Below, in pieces: positions 1 through 12,090 of a stretch of 64,000 bases of DNA. The stretch comes from Cannabis sativa (lineage: Eukaryota; Streptophyta; Magnoliopsida; Rosales; Cannabaceae). A model generated the notes under the pieces. That model worked only from the letters and a program-made list of their open reading frames with translations. It did not search any database and was not told where the DNA came from. Position 1 is the stretch's first letter; each line of letters begins with the position of its first letter. A program made the translations under genes and the position numbers. The DNA is taken from positions 18,662,001 through 18,726,000 of the forward strand of contig NC_083603.1 of assembly GCF_029168945.1 (NCBI RefSeq), given 5' to 3'.

Positions 1-1951
1 AGTTAGAAGTTAAAACCCTCAACCTCTCATGTTACACATTTTTAAAGAACTTTATTGAGTAGACAAGGCACAGTGCCCAAAACTCAAAACTCTCAAGCAA
101 ATCAAAATTTATCATCAGGAGCAATCAGTCCACAACATTCAAGTTTCCAATCAGCTAAGGTTAGCGTTTAACTACAATCATGTACAATCTCTACTTCTTA
201 TTTTAAGGTAAATAACCATGAAGAAACTCAACATTGAAGGAATAAAAAACCCACCCGGTGGAATGCCAAGCTACAAGTCCCACGACATAAGAGCGAGATT
301 CTCTGAAGAACAAAGGTTGTGAGTGGCCAAGAAGGCCCACATAGAGATTTGTGACCTCCGCACGAAATGCGAAGGTTGCTTAAAGTCGACCGATAGGCAA
401 AAGAGTCTCGACTAGTTTTGATATGAGTAAGCAACTGATAGGAATATTATAAAGCTCAGAACCAAGCCCTAGCCATCATTCGTATATAGTTGATGCTTCG
501 GCAAAGTTTGTCTATTGACAACTGAATGGTTGACCTAGTTCAATTTGATCCATTCTGAAAGCATCCTCCAAACTCCAAAGAGTATTCCCACCTTTTCGCT
601 TTCCAAGCTTCAGGATAAACTTTGCTAGCTATCTTATTGATTTAATGACTGGCTGAGTTGCTAGCTATCTTATTGATGACCAAGTATGCTCCCCAGGAGG
701 GAGATTCCTAATTTGTGAAGACCCTGAACCAACTATAAAACAATTGAAAGTCGTTTTGATTCTAAGGATTCAACAACTTGAAAGAGAAAAAGAAGAGCAG
801 GCCGCGAGAAATCAAGAAAAACCCTCCTAAGCAAACCTTTACCTAGGAAATTGAGTGTTTTGCAATATGAGGATTTAGCATCACAGGTGAGAGAGGAATC
901 ACAATTTAGTAATATAGATATTTTGTGGATAGTCTATTGAGTCTCAAGCAAATCAAATATGTAGAGAGCCTAATCTTTTATAGCATTAGAGATTGTATTT
1001 GACCATCTTTACTTCTACAACTTAGTTAAGTAAGACAGACTTGGTTAGGTTTCTACCTCATGGACCTGCCACCACATCCCTTTCCAAGGATTCATTTTCG
1101 CTGGCTTATTGCCAGAGAGGCTTTTCATTGCCAAGCTCTCTTAAAGGGAAAAATTGTCATCGCTCCTTGCTACTATTCCATGGAACTAAGGAGAAACCTG
1201 GATACTCTTAACTTGTACTTTGACACTTCTGTAAGTGTTCTCTTCTTGTATGGATGACGATTACATGCCTATAGGCCTTTAGAGTGCCTGTGGGCTTGTA
1301 GATTTCTAAGTCATCACAGTGAAGTTTCTTAAATCACCTTGTTAAGGAGTCAAGCTGACACAAGTGCAAGCAGCAGAGATCTATCTTATAGAGTCACTGA
1401 ATCAGACCGATCTATCTTATAGTTTCATTGAGCTGCTCTACTGACGTTTGGGCGAGCATGAAATTCTTCTTTTGTCTTCCCAGCCTGCCTTCAGACTAAC
1501 TAAGCGCATCTCTAAAGCAAGGCGCTCTATTACGGAAGGTTTTAGCTTGATTAATAATTTATCAAGCTAATAACTAATTATATTGCCCACAAAATTGAGC
1601 CCAAATAATCCATACTGTACTTCTATGACATGATAAGCAAACAGATGAGACACAGCTTTCCACTACATCCACAGTGTCACAACAATTCTTCACATTCATA
1701 CCTCAACTCTCTTCATATCATTCACTTAAAATCTACACAATTATGGTGTTTTTTATATCTTCAAGACAAAAAAAAAAGTCCCAAAATTTTCAAATGTACA
1801 AAACAGAAAGCTAAAACCCAAACTTTTTCAGTACACCGAAACTAACTTTTCACAATTTTTGGCTTCAATTTAGCAAATACCCGTATGAAGAAAACCATTA
1901 AAATAAATAAATGAAGAACAACATAAAAAAAGAGGGGGGGCAGTCACTCAC
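1..1951. other. No confident gene; 3' flank of the small-protein gene
   Basis: I see no convincing coding exon, RNA gene or full mobile element here. Short open frames occur on both strands but none has family features or splice-site support. The last exon and 3' UTR of the gene read leftwards from 2415 must lie in this stretch, most likely between about 1560 and 1940. A pyrimidine-rich acceptor-like site on the - strand near 1770-1780 is one candidate start for it, but it is followed by a stop almost at once and I could not choose between several options. Confidence 0.4.
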
Positions 1952-2415
1952 TTGAATTTCCTTTTTAGCTGCTGGTTTGAAAGGACAAGCGGCAGGAGCC
2001 CTCTCCGGCCTTCTGTACTCCCACCCAAGAAGCCTATAAACCTTTCCCTACAAAGTACACAACCAAAATTCAACCCCACCACCAAAAAAAATCCAGTCTT
2101 TGTAAACGATTAGAGATACATATCAAAATCAAATTATGAATTTCCCCATGATCAGTTTAACCCCAATTATTAATTTTATTTTTCTTTCTAACAGGAAAGA
2201 AAATTGACCCAGATGAATTGAAAAGAATAGATGGATTTGGAGCAACATACCATAATGTAATAGAAGAGAAGAGGCAGTACGTTGACGATGGGAACAAGGA
2301 AAATGGGTATGAGACATGCCAAGCAAACCTGAAAAAGGTTGCAATCATATTAAAAGGCGAAAATTTGATCATATATTGAGAAGAAGAAAGCATAACTAGG
2401 GTTAAGGATTACCAT
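1952..2415 (-). CDS. Small conserved membrane-type protein, UPF0729/C18orf32-like (3' exon not found)
   Basis: Three exons can be joined on the - strand. Exon 1 ends exactly after the ATG (2413-2415, then GTAATC). Exon 2 is 2251-2328 (26 codons, AG before it, GTATGT after it). Exon 3 is 1952-2047 (32 codons, TAG before it, GTGAGT after it). All junctions are phase 0. The product starts [16 protein letters not shown], a hydrophobic segment of about 25 residues, followed by a basic, Pro-rich part with a [18 protein letters not shown] stretch and a KPAAKK tail. From memory this layout matches short plant proteins related to the UPF0729 family (human C18orf32); function is not established. The N-terminal segment could act as a membrane anchor. 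The C-terminal exon is unresolved, so the listed span is incomplete. The tRNA-Ile gene lies directly upstream on the same strand. Confidence 0.72.
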
Positions 2416-2547
2416 TTTTACGTTTCTGTGTGAGAAAATGAAGAATAGGACTGAGAAGGACGACCGATCCGCAATGGAGATTTTGGTATTTGCGTTGAGA
2501 CGAGAAAGAGGAGTCTTCTTGCGTTGGTGGTTGGTACCAAAAAAGAA

Positions 2548-2558
2548 ATTTATAAATA
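2548..2558 (-). promoter_or_regulatory. TATA-box candidate for the small-protein gene
   Basis: The - strand reads TATTTATAAAT here, about 135 bp upstream of the ATG at 2415 and between the gene and the tRNA-Ile gene. Spacing suits a transcription start near 2520-2530. The start itself is not visible from sequence, so the assignment is an inference. Confidence 0.4.
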
Positions 2559-2576
2559 CAAAATTAATAAATAAAT

Positions 2577-2581
2577 AAAAA
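2577..2581 (-). terminator. Pol III T-run terminator of tRNA-Ile
   Basis: On the - strand a run of five T occurs 8 to 12 bases after the tRNA 3' end, the usual RNA polymerase III stop signal. It also lies only about 20 bp from the TATA-like site of the downstream gene. Confidence 0.6.
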
Positions 2582-2588
2582 CATAAAG

Positions 2589-2662
2589 TGGCCTATGCAG
2601 GTCTCGAACCTGCGACCTTCGCGTTATTAGCACGACGCTCTAACCAACTGAGCTAATAGGCC
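2589..2662 (-). tRNA. tRNA-Ile (anticodon AAT)
   Basis: The - strand folds into a standard 74-nt tRNA. The acceptor arm pairs GGCCTAT with ATAGGCC and is followed by discriminator A. The D-arm carries the A-box (TAGCTCAGTTGG) and the T-arm the B-box (GGTTCGAGACC). The anticodon loop CTAATAA places AAT at 2626-2628, which reads isoleucine codons. No intron is present. The upstream sequence has CAACAA just before the mature 5' end, like the CAA start motif of many plant tRNA genes, and a T-run follows the 3' end. It looks intact and functional. Confidence 0.97.
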
Positions 2663-2814
2663 AGTTGTTGAGTCCTACAAGCATTTCAAAATACTTAACT
2701 AATATAAGGCTTATATTGCAACCATAAAAGGTTAGTATAGCCTTATTCCAAAATTACTTATACAAATCTTAATATGCTTGCTATGAAATAATTCTGAATT
2801 TATTTGTTTTCTAT

Positions 2815-2890
2815 ATTTTTTTTTTCGATGTACTGAATGTTGATCTCTTTTAATGAAATTATGAAAGTTTGCTCATTGTTCAAAAAAAAT
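2815..2890 (+). mobile_element. Retroposon (LINE/SINE) 3' tail fragment
   Basis: A T-rich run is followed by a segment with CTTTTAATGAAATTATGAAAG and then GTTCAAAAAAAA. This is the look of the short 3' end and A-rich tail of plant LINEs. No coding part remains, so only the tail is recognised, and the call rests on resemblance. Confidence 0.35.
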
Positions 2891-2920
2891 AATTTTTAAT
2901 AGGGGTTTCCATAAATACTC

Positions 2921-2978
2921 AATCCAATCCAATCTATAAAGTGTGAATATCCGCACTTTGTGTGGATTGGATTGGATT
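2921..2978. repeat. Inverted repeat with tandem ATTGG motif
   Basis: Fourteen-base arms made of the repeat AATCC(A) at 2921-2934 and its exact complement at 2965-2978 flank a second, inner pair (AAAGTG at 2938-2943, CACTTT at 2954-2959). The unit would form a strong hairpin. It may be part of a MITE, but no terminal duplication was found. Confidence 0.55.
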
Positions 2979-4374
2979 GAAAAATTTAAAATGTGCAATT
3001 GTGCAAATTGGATGTTGATTAAGATGTAAAAGTAATTGATCTAATTAGATCCACATATATTCATGTATTTTTTTTAAAAAAAAGTATAATTACAATTAAT
3101 ATTTTAATGTAAAAAAATAACAATTTAAAAATCTAATACATATGATATAAATATATTTCAAAACTTAATAGATCAAATGTTTATTTCATCCTTATTTATA
3201 AGAAAATTATAAGTTAAAACAAAATTAAAACATTTTTTATACATGAATTTTTTTTCCTTCTTCCTTTTAATTTGTTATTTTTTGTCATATTTATTTTAAT
3301 TTATTATTGGAAATATTGATTGAGATTTTCAACAACCAGTAATGAGAATTGTATGGAGTAATTAATGAATGTTAGAAGAGATGATTTTTACGTGGTTGAG
3401 GCATTAATGAGTCTTATTCCACGAGTCATTGTGTTAAGGAGAGTATTCATTACATAGTTTTTCAGTCGATCCCCATTTTTGTTTATCACTGGGGCATTTA
3501 TAGACTTATGATGGTGGTAAAAAGGCCATTGTTGTCGTGTTTGTTTACACCATACTTTGCACAATTTTCTAATAGGCATAATTGCCTACTTTATGATAAA
3601 TTTTAGGTTGTCTATAGGAATTTGGTGAGATGTGATTTATCTCTTACTTATGACTTGACGGCTCACTTAATGCAACCATCGATTGATGTGTGGAGGTTCA
3701 TGAAATCAGAGAATAATATACTTAAACCCTTAAACACGTTTGGCAGAGTAAGGTGTTTGACGCTCTTTCTCATGCTGCATTAAATGCATGTAAATTGTCT
3801 TGATCCTTGAGTGACATGCCATCTCTTGTTAGTGCTCCAGTTCCATTCTCCATATGTACTTCACTCGGGGAGTGGAAGGGGCAAGAGTTACTCACAGAGC
3901 AACAAGAGTCTCCCGGAGATGACTACCCTATTATTACCCCTTAGAAAAAATGGATTTTGGGAGTAATTAAGGCGATGTAACCTGTAACATGAATTATGCT
4001 GCCACCTAGCCTCCTCTTGGATTGCCACCTATATTAGGAGAAATCCCAGGCAATATTTACCCCCCAAGTCCTTTTTTGCAATATTGCAGAATGGGACTTG
4101 CGATGTGCCTTTTGAAACGTTGACATCATGTCGCGCGTGATTATTTTTCAAACGATGCTTATCAGTTTCCCTTGTTTTTGATAAAAAATTTAGTTTCTTA
4201 ATTGACTCTGATGCCATTTATTAGAGGATGTTAGAATGATACTCGAGTAGTGTAACCACTTTTTTCACGCTAGTTCACACGCCAACTATCTCGCTAACTG
4301 TTGGATCACGAGACTTTTAGTCTCTTAACTTAGGACCATTGGATGGTTGATGATCTATGTCGCCTTGGTTGGTG

Positions 4375-4380
4375 TATAAA
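4375..4380 (+). promoter_or_regulatory. TATA box for the + strand element ORF
   Basis: TATAAA in a plant-like context (GTGTATAAAAACCC). About 170 bp downstream is a strong splice donor (GTAAGT at 4554) and, at 4912, a pyrimidine-rich acceptor directly before an ATG. Together they look like a promoter with a 5' UTR intron (4554-4912) serving the ORF at 4913. Function is inferred. Confidence 0.4.
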
Positions 4381-4912
4381 AACCCTTCATTTTTCTTTTT
4401 TGAGGTTTTTACCTATCATCTTTCTCGAAACCCTCAACCTAATCGAAATTGTAGGAAGCCCAAATTTCCTTTTGTTCTTCCTCTGCCATTGTCAAGCTCG
4501 ATTCTACCAGCGCTTCGCACTAGCGATCATTCTTGTTCAACCTTTTGCTATTGGTAAGTTACTAACTTCCTTCTAGTTTATCTTTGCAGTTTTAATTTAA
4601 TACTTGTTTGTACCAATGTGTTAATGGATATTACGTCTGTGATTCGACATCTTTAGCCTTTATTTTTCCTCTTGAAGCGAGAGATTTCTCATGTTAAAAC
4701 TAGTGGGATTTTCCATTTTTCTCCCCTGTCTTCTACACCATTTTTCTTTATGGTGTAGTTTGCACCCGATGCATAGCACATGAACTTTTCATTTTTGGAT
4801 TTGCTTGCATCTAGAGGGGGCCTCTTCTCAGCAGTTAGGGGACCCCCATTCCCTTTTTTGTTTAGGGTTTAATGTGGGGGGCAAACTGCTGGGTTAATAC
4901 TTTTCTTTTCAG

Positions 4913-7900
4913 ATGAGTGTCGTCCTGAAGGATTTCCACAAGCATGGGTCTAGCATTTTTAATAAAGAAATTCTAGAACTTTACTCCAGGCCAAAATGTC
5001 AAACCCCAAAGCCCCTGCTCAGATGTCCACTCAATACGCAGCATCACAGCGTCGAGTGGTGCCACTAGGTGTGGTAATGCAGGGTCCAATCTTGGTCAAC
5101 CTATATGTACACAAGGCTACCGACTGGGAAGTTAAGGAATTGCACTCTTCTATGGGGTGTGTGTTAGGCTTTGTGCCCTAAATAAAACTCCATTTAAATG
5201 TAATCTTTTCTATTCAATTATCAATAAAGAAACATATTTATTTTCATTACTTATTTAGTATGTCATTTGGTTCATGTGATCATTTATATGTTTATTTGAT
5301 TAATAAATTCATCCAAATCCTTATCATATTGATATTCTTGTTTATTGTGTCGTCAGCATAGTGGAAAGTTATCAAGATTATGTAATTAAATGTATCCTAT
5401 GATTTATCAGTACACAGGGTTTAACTGATAGGATAATCTACAATGTAGTTTACTTGCACCTTGGATAAGTGCTATGTCCTTTTCAGGGCATTGGTTAAAA
5501 GTAAGCTTAGGTTGGATGCATGGAGTACGCATTGGAAGAGACCGATATTGAACTTGAACTAGATATGATAAACTTACCGTAATATCTATTCAATTCAATA
5601 TCACCTAGTTGATCCTAGATCAAATGATCTCAATCCTGAGATAGTTAGGTTCTAGTTCAGTTGCATTATTTGTGTTCTTGAATCTATTCGTTAAAGTCAA
5701 CCAAATGGTTCTTCTCGTGACATATAGGTTAAGGACATGGTAGTTCAATTGAGTGGGAGCGCTAATCATAGATACGAAATCTATAGCTTCTATCCGAATA
5801 TAGAAGTCAAATGATGATTTCCTTCGAGCTTGGCTTAACAGAGATAAATGGTTGAGTACTCATTTCAGTGATTATATTAGTTCACTGGAATATCATTTAT
5901 AGGTAGCTAAGTGTTTTAAGAATAAAATACATTGATGGGTGTAACGGTAAATTAATCCATATTCAATGTAAATCATCTATAGAGGATCATTGATTATTGG
6001 GATAATAACAAATGGATAATCTTATAGCGTATCTATATGGTGGAACATATAGAGCGTTCTATATAATTGAGAGTGTAATTCCAAATTCTATAGTGGTGCA
6101 AGGAGGAATTAATAAGTTAGAGAATTGACTTGGTAAATTCTAGATCTGCTTATTGGAAGCTTGGTTATATAGGCCCATGGTCCCCATACTAGTTGAGACA
6201 AACTGCTTGTAAGACTCAGTTAATTGATTTTAGTTAATCAATTATAATTCTAAAATCAGACAATGTCTAGTTTATGAATTTTCACTAAGTTGTGGCTTGA
6301 TTGTGAAGAAATAGGTTTTAGGATTTATTTATTAATTAAGAGACTTTATGGAGTCTAATTAATAAATAATATAAATGACAATTTTATTTGATAATTATTT
6401 TAATTATTAAATAAATATTTTTGGCATTTATAGGATTGAAAGTGAAAAAAGTGGTATTTGTAAAAAATAGATCAATGGTTAAGAAAAATAGCAAAAATCT
6501 AACTAGTGTTGGGCCCACTTCATAGCCAGCCACTAGAGCCTATTTTTGCTCTACTTTTATCATTTTTTTATTCCAAATAAATCAATCCTAACCCTATGTG
6601 AATTAGTATAAAAAGAAAAGAATGGTCTCACTATCCAACTAATGCTTCAAAGGCTTCAAACCTAGTTTTCATTCTCTTTGACAATTAGAGTTTTGAGACT
6701 TATTCTTCTTCTTTTCTTCCTTCAAATTCGAAATTCTATAGCCTTCTTCACTATCAAATTCGAGCCTTAGTGATTGAGTGCATGCCCACCCATAGCAAGT
6801 TAGTCTTCAATCATAGTGTGTAAGACTGTGAAGAATCCAAATAACAGAAGGAGTGTCGGGCTCAGATCTTGGTGATACTCTGCTACAGAAAGGATACAAG
6901 GGTTAGAGATATGAGCGGAAGGAGTCATTTAATTATGCTGCAACCAATGTACGGTTTCTTATACCTTTTATGTGTTTATTTTATATCGTTTTAGAAGTTC
7001 ATGTTTAGGATGTTAAAAACATACTTGTTAGTAAATCTAGGTCCTGGTAAAATATATTCCAACATTGTGTCCATCACCTAGGGACCATCGTGGAAGAGAA
7101 TGGAATCAGGCCTCGGGACCAAGGTGTTTTTCATTGCTTGGCCCAAGAAATAGAGACCCCTAACCACAACTACGGAGGGTTCGGGGCATAGAGCCAAACG
7201 CATCTCATGTCTGGCACGATGCTTCCTCTTCAAGATTACTTTGTAAATTTCTTAATTTTCGTAGGATTAGCTCTATATCAGTTGATACCACATGAATACC
7301 ACCTACTATTAGGCTTATTCATTTTTTATGCTCTAAGGGTTGGCCTGCTCCCAACCCTGCCAAAATATATATTTTTTTTTATGAACTCTTTTCTGTCCCA
7401 AAAAAGAGAGACAGACAAAAGGATGGCTTTTACTCCCTTCAAGCTCATTCGGGCAACGAGACAGTTGTACCATTTAATTTTTAGAAGAACGGCAAGGACT
7501 ATCGCCATCAGTTCTTCTTTTCCTCCAGTTTTAAAGCATTTGAACGTCTGAATCTCCTGACAGAGTGGACTCGAATTCCACCACTGCTCCGGACGATTCC
7601 CACCGAACTCTTTTTGAGCTATGCTACCATTTTTGTAACTCTTTCCAGAGAGGAGCTCAACGTGGGAGATCTGTTTACAACTACTAACTTCTAGAGAACC
7701 GGACTTATTCAAGGCCATCAATCCATTAAGGACACTAATTTGTTGAAGGTAATGTGTCTGAATGCTCGAAATAAAGAGGTCGAGTGGAAGCTCCGGGTGG
7801 AGTATATACAAGAGGCTGAAACTAAGTATTAGGCTTATTGGAGGAGGAAAGAGCAGGAGGACCTCTTGGCTCGCGCCCAAAGTGCAACAGAACGAAAGAC

Positions 7901-9731
7901 ACAGAAAAAGGCAGACAAGAAGTTGGTGGCTCCCAAACCTTCATTTCCTTTCCCAGTTCCTAACTCTGGTGCTTCTGGAGCCAGTACCTCAGGTGTCAGT
8001 AAATCTCCTCTGTCTTTTCATTTTGTCCCTTCTGGCAGAAGTTATGCTCATTCTCAGTGAGTTGGGTTTAATAGGAGGTTATTTATTTTGTGAATGCCCC
8101 ATTCCCAGTGGGGTCATAGGGAAATAGAGTGGTACTTCTCCAACATTAGAGACCTTTTAGGCAGCTCCTAGATGGGATCTGGTCCTCCACTGTCGATACT
8201 CTTAGACCACTCATGTTATCTCACCTCAAGTTGGTTCCTTCCTTCAGATAGCTTCTTAGGGGATGACGATACCAGCAACATTATATATGAGTTTGCTAGG
8301 GAAGAATTAGGCCACATGGGTAGGATTAGTCTTTCATGCATGTCTTATCTTTATGATCCCTTTACGTTTCTTTCATATTTTTTTTTTTTTGCAACTAGAC
8401 CGATGGACACCCTTTTCGCCTCTATGGACGCTCTGAGTCCTGCGAAAGGTAACACCATTCCTCCTATTTATTTTTTAGGGTCATAGTGACACCAGGAGGT
8501 CTAAATGCGGCGAGAGCCTCGGGCCCAGAGGTTGTATGTGTAGATAATGAGGAGCGGAAGAGGAAAAATGAGACTAACGACTTTGCATCTTCAAGGAAAT
8601 TAAAGGTAGCCAAAACTCCTTCCCATAGTATTGGGGACTTGAGAATCCCTTTCGAAGCTCTTACTTTCCCAGGCGTCCCATCCATTCCTCTAACTCCTAT
8701 TCATCCAGATGAAGCTCGCTAGAAACTTTGGATTGCTAAGCACAATTATGCGGTAGATGAACATACTAAAGGGAATACTGAGGCAGAGGTTCTGCAAAGT
8801 GGTTGATAGAGAACCAAGACGATCCGCTCTGGGGGAATATAGTGGCCCAGTCCATAACCTCAACATGGATCCGATGACAGACGGGTTTTAAAGCTTCCTG
8901 TGATCCTCCTTGGCTCCTTTCGCTTCTGAGATGATGATTCATTTGGCTTCTGACTTGGTTCAGCTTCCAACCAAGAAATTCGCTGCTTGTGCTTCCTCCA
9001 ACCCAATTTACCATGTCCAAGACATGAGCACATCTTTAACCTCAGTAAGTCCCAGAGAGTGTCCTATTTTATTTACTTTTCTATCGACATCTTTCTTCTC
9101 TTTTTTACTAATCTTGGTGTGTGAACTTGGCCAGAGTACTACTGAGGTCGGTCACCTATCCAAGACCTTGATTGATCAAGGGTTTGTATTTGCCAAGTAT
9201 GGCAGTTCTGACGGGTCTTTAAGGAAGCTCAAGGATGTGGACACGTGCGAAAAAACCCTTAAGGATGCGGAGAAGTGTGAGGAAGCCCTTAAGGATGATG
9301 TCTTTGTGGTGACGGCTTTGCGGGAGTGGGACTAGTGGGTGGCTGAAGAGTCTTTAAAGATAGCTCAAGAGGAGATTTGGGAGCTTCGTGGCAAGGTAAA
9401 GAAACTGGAGGAACTTCACCAGAATGACCTTGAGACTGCAGCCAGCATGTTTGTGGAGCTTAAGGAACTTCAGGACTTTTGAGAGAAGACAAATTACAAA
9501 ATTGCCAAAGTTTCCAAGCAAGCTCTCTTGGCTCTGATCACTTGTGAAAATTGCGTGAGGAGTTTTGAGCACCGCGTCTTCATGAACTGGAGGTCCAACA
9601 ATTTTGAGCCTAAATTCAACTTTCTACCCGATCCTGCGGCTGCCTTGGCTCATTTTCTAGAGAAGAACAAGAAGTTGGAAGCCAAGCTCGCGGAGACCTT
9701 GGATCCTCACCTTCCTCCCAAAATTGATTGA
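4913..9731 (+). pseudogene. Decayed Tat-type antisense ORF (putative gypsy-type transposon protein)
   Basis: A coding-like stretch on the + strand starts at an ATG right after a CTTTTCTTTTCAG acceptor and is cut by a solo LTR at 5162-7064. After the LTR the frame gives a segment near 7220-7330 with the pattern FVNFLIFVGLALYQLIP followed by a hydrophobic GLFIFYAL run, which resembles the plant family called putative gypsy type transposon (PF04195). Further right are low-complexity Lys/Ser/Pro-rich segments (about 7860-8060), a basic patch (about 8540-8620) and Leu/Glu-rich helical segments (about 9200-9730). Stop codons and frame changes are frequent, so it is not a working gene. Such ORFs are known on the strand opposite to pol, downstream of integrase, in Tat-lineage Ty3 elements. 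That is exactly its position relative to the integrase at 10240-10965. Confidence 0.55.
5162..7064 (+). mobile_element. Solo copia LTR, + orientation
   Basis: A 1.9-kb LTR beginning TGTTAGGC and ending TTCCAACA. It is the reverse complement, with divergence, of the copia LTRs at 20939, 29304, 33615 and 59222. Flanks read GTGTG (5157-5161) and TTGTG (7065-7069), a 5-bp duplication with one mismatch. No internal region or second LTR is attached, so it is a solo LTR from LTR-LTR recombination. It interrupts the ORF starting at 4913. It is more diverged than the other copies and so likely older. Confidence 0.85.
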
Positions 9732-10239
9732 TTCGTCATTTATCTATACTTACTTGATGATAATTTTTTTTGTATTTTTGGAAAAATTTTATCTAGCCTG
9801 TCCTCGAGGCTTTCTTCTACATTAGGGGAGACACTTTTTTTGGCTTGTCCCTGAGGCTTTCTCTCTCTTTTTTACCGTGGAAATACATACCACTCAGCCA
9901 AAGAAAAATGATGGAGAGTTGACTGAAATGGGCACTAAATAATTTTCGAGAGATCTCCTCCAAATCACTGGTATGGCTATCGAAATCGTGAGCATCGACG
10001 TGTAGGTTCCAGATCCAAGTGGTAGGCATTCTTTTATATTCTAGCCTCTTGAGCAATGTATATTTGTATGAGTTATTTATGTTTGATACCCTACTACCCC
10101 CTAAGTGATTAAATAGTTTGTTATTTTTTATCACTTTGCCTGAAATTTGAAAGATAGTGTATTACATATAAGGTCTTAATTTATAATAGGTCCTCTTTGA
10201 TTGAAAATTTAAAGATAAAATTAAATACTGAACTCTTAA

Positions 10240-10965
10240 CTATTGATAATATTTGCGGAGACGATCAACATTCCATGCTCCTGGAATTAAAGAACCATCC
10301 ATTCATTTAAGTTTGTAGGTCCCAGAACCTATTTCATCTTCAATCTCGTAAGGTCCTTCTCAATTTGGACCCAACACCCCCACTTCGGGGTCTTGTGAAG
10401 TCAGAAAGACCCTTCTTAAGACCAGGTCTCCTATGGAGAATTTTCTGTTTTTCACTTTAGAATTCAAGTGTTTTTCCACTTTCCTCTGGTACGTAGCTAG
10501 TCGAATTTATGACTCCTCCTAGAACTCATCTACAATATCCAACGACTATTGCAACAATGACTGATTGGTGGCTGGATTGTAGTTAGCTCTTCTATGGGAA
10601 GGAATGGTGTTTTCTATCGGGACCATTGCTTCACATCCGTATACCATTGAAAACGGGAAGTGTCTTGTGGTGGTCCGAGCAGTAATCCTATAAGCCCAGA
10701 GTACTCACATAAATTTTTCAGGCCAATTATTTTTGCAAGTCAGGAGCTTCTTTTTTAGTGTGACTTTTAGTATCTTATTCACAACTTCCGCTTGACCATT
10801 TGTTTCTGGCCTTGCAACTGCGGAGAAGCTCCTTATGATTCCATACCTTTTACAAAACTCCGTGAATATGTCACTACCAAATTTCTTGCCATTATCTGAG
10901 ACTATCTTGTGAGGTAGTCCATACCGACAAAGAATGTTTTTGATAACAAAATCTAGGCTTTTCTT
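10240..10965 (-). pseudogene. Tat-like Ty3 integrase, C-terminal half
   Basis: On the - strand the conceptual protein contains the integrase core pattern IVSDNGKKF followed by ARPETNGQAEVVNK, that is the second Asp and the Glu of the DDE triad. Further left comes the C-terminal part with GDLVLRRVF, EGPYEIEDE and a terminal WNVDRLRKYY, typical for the end of Ty3 pol. Several stop codons break the frame. The reading frame is cut at 10965 by a solo copia LTR and resumes at 45829. Domain order on the - strand followed by the opposite-strand ORF at 4913-9731 fits a Tat-lineage element. Confidence 0.8.
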
Positions 10966-12025
10966 TGTTGGAATTAATTTTACCAGGATCTTAGATCTAC
11001 TCACAAGTATGTTGATTTAACAACCTAAATATGAACTTCTAAAACGATAAATAAAAACACATAAAAGTTAAGAAACCTTACAGTGATGGCAGCGGAATTA
11101 TATGTCTCCTTCCACTCAGATCTCTAACCCTTGATTCCTGTCTGTCGCAGAGTATAATCAAGATCTGAGCCCGAATGTCCTTCAGATGGATGTGATCCTT
11201 CACAGTCTTCCAATCTATGATTAAGGTACTGTTTGCTGTGTGTGGGCACTTCTCTCTCACAAGGAATTTCAAAATTTCTCTCTCTTTTCTCTCTTGATTT
11301 CGTTTGATACAAAGGCATACAAAGAGAAGAGAGGGGGCGGCAATATATAGTGAAAGGGAGAGCTCAACTTTCCAAATAATCAGTTTCCTCTTTTACTGAG
11401 TAATTGATTAACTGCCTTATTTGGTGTGATCCACCACTTTCCTATTATTGCTAGGTTTAGGTTAGCAATTACTTGGCAATTAAAATTGAAAATAATAATT
11501 GGGAAACACACAAAGAAGTGGTCGGCCATGGTGTGACTTGGGCCTCACTTGGATTTTGTAGTTTCCTCAATTTTATATCTATTTCTCCAAAAATGCCATT
11601 TTTCTAATTCTAACCATTTAAATGCCAAAACTAATTATTTAATAACTAAAATAGATTATTAAATAATATTGTCATTTAATATAATTATTAATTAGACATA
11701 CAAAGTCTCTTAATTAATAAATAAACCTAGAAACCCTTTTCTTTACAATTTCATCCTTACTTAGTGAGAATTCTCAAATTAGACATAGTCTAACTTTTAG
11801 AATTATAATTGATTAATCATAAATCAATTATAGAGTCTTACAAACAGTATGGTCTCAACTAGAATGGGGACCATGGATCTATATTGCTGAGCTTCCAATA
11901 AGTTGAACCGAATTTACTAAGTCAATCCCTAACTTATTAATTCCTTGTTGAATCCACTCTTAGAACTTGGAATTGCACTCTCAGACTTATATAGAGCATA
12001 CTATATGTTTCACGATATACATATG

Positions 12026-12090
12026 TGTTCTAGTTCCATTGAAGTGTCCCCCACACGGTAGAGCATGACAGTGATTGAGAATAGAGTACA
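12026..12090 (-). repeat. 65-bp pol fragment forming the element's left end
   Basis: This segment repeats 17005-17069 (integrase zinc-finger coding region) in the same orientation, with one visible substitution (ATT for ACT). It begins TGTTCTAG at the border with the duplicated ATATG. The TGTT matches the first four bases of the element's true LTR end (TGTTAGGC). It should not be at an element terminus. Confidence 0.85.

Larger units (their letters stand above)
2663..4374. other. Intergenic, repeat-derived, no gene seen
   Basis: AT-rich sequence with no supported coding region. It holds a retroposon-like tail near 2815-2890, a hairpin-forming element at 2921-2978, and further on sequence that may belong to the non-coding 3' part of the Tat-like element. 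I found no LTR boundary with a target-site duplication here. Confidence 0.4.

Noticed and set aside
7326..7880. Open frame of 184 codons on the - strand
   Set aside because: It is the complement of the decayed + strand element ORF, has no family features, and composition follows the opposite strand.
10966..12025. Separate element at the left of the nest
   Set aside because: Its sequence, ends and duplication show it to be the first piece of the solo LTR that resumes at 32877 and ends at 45823.
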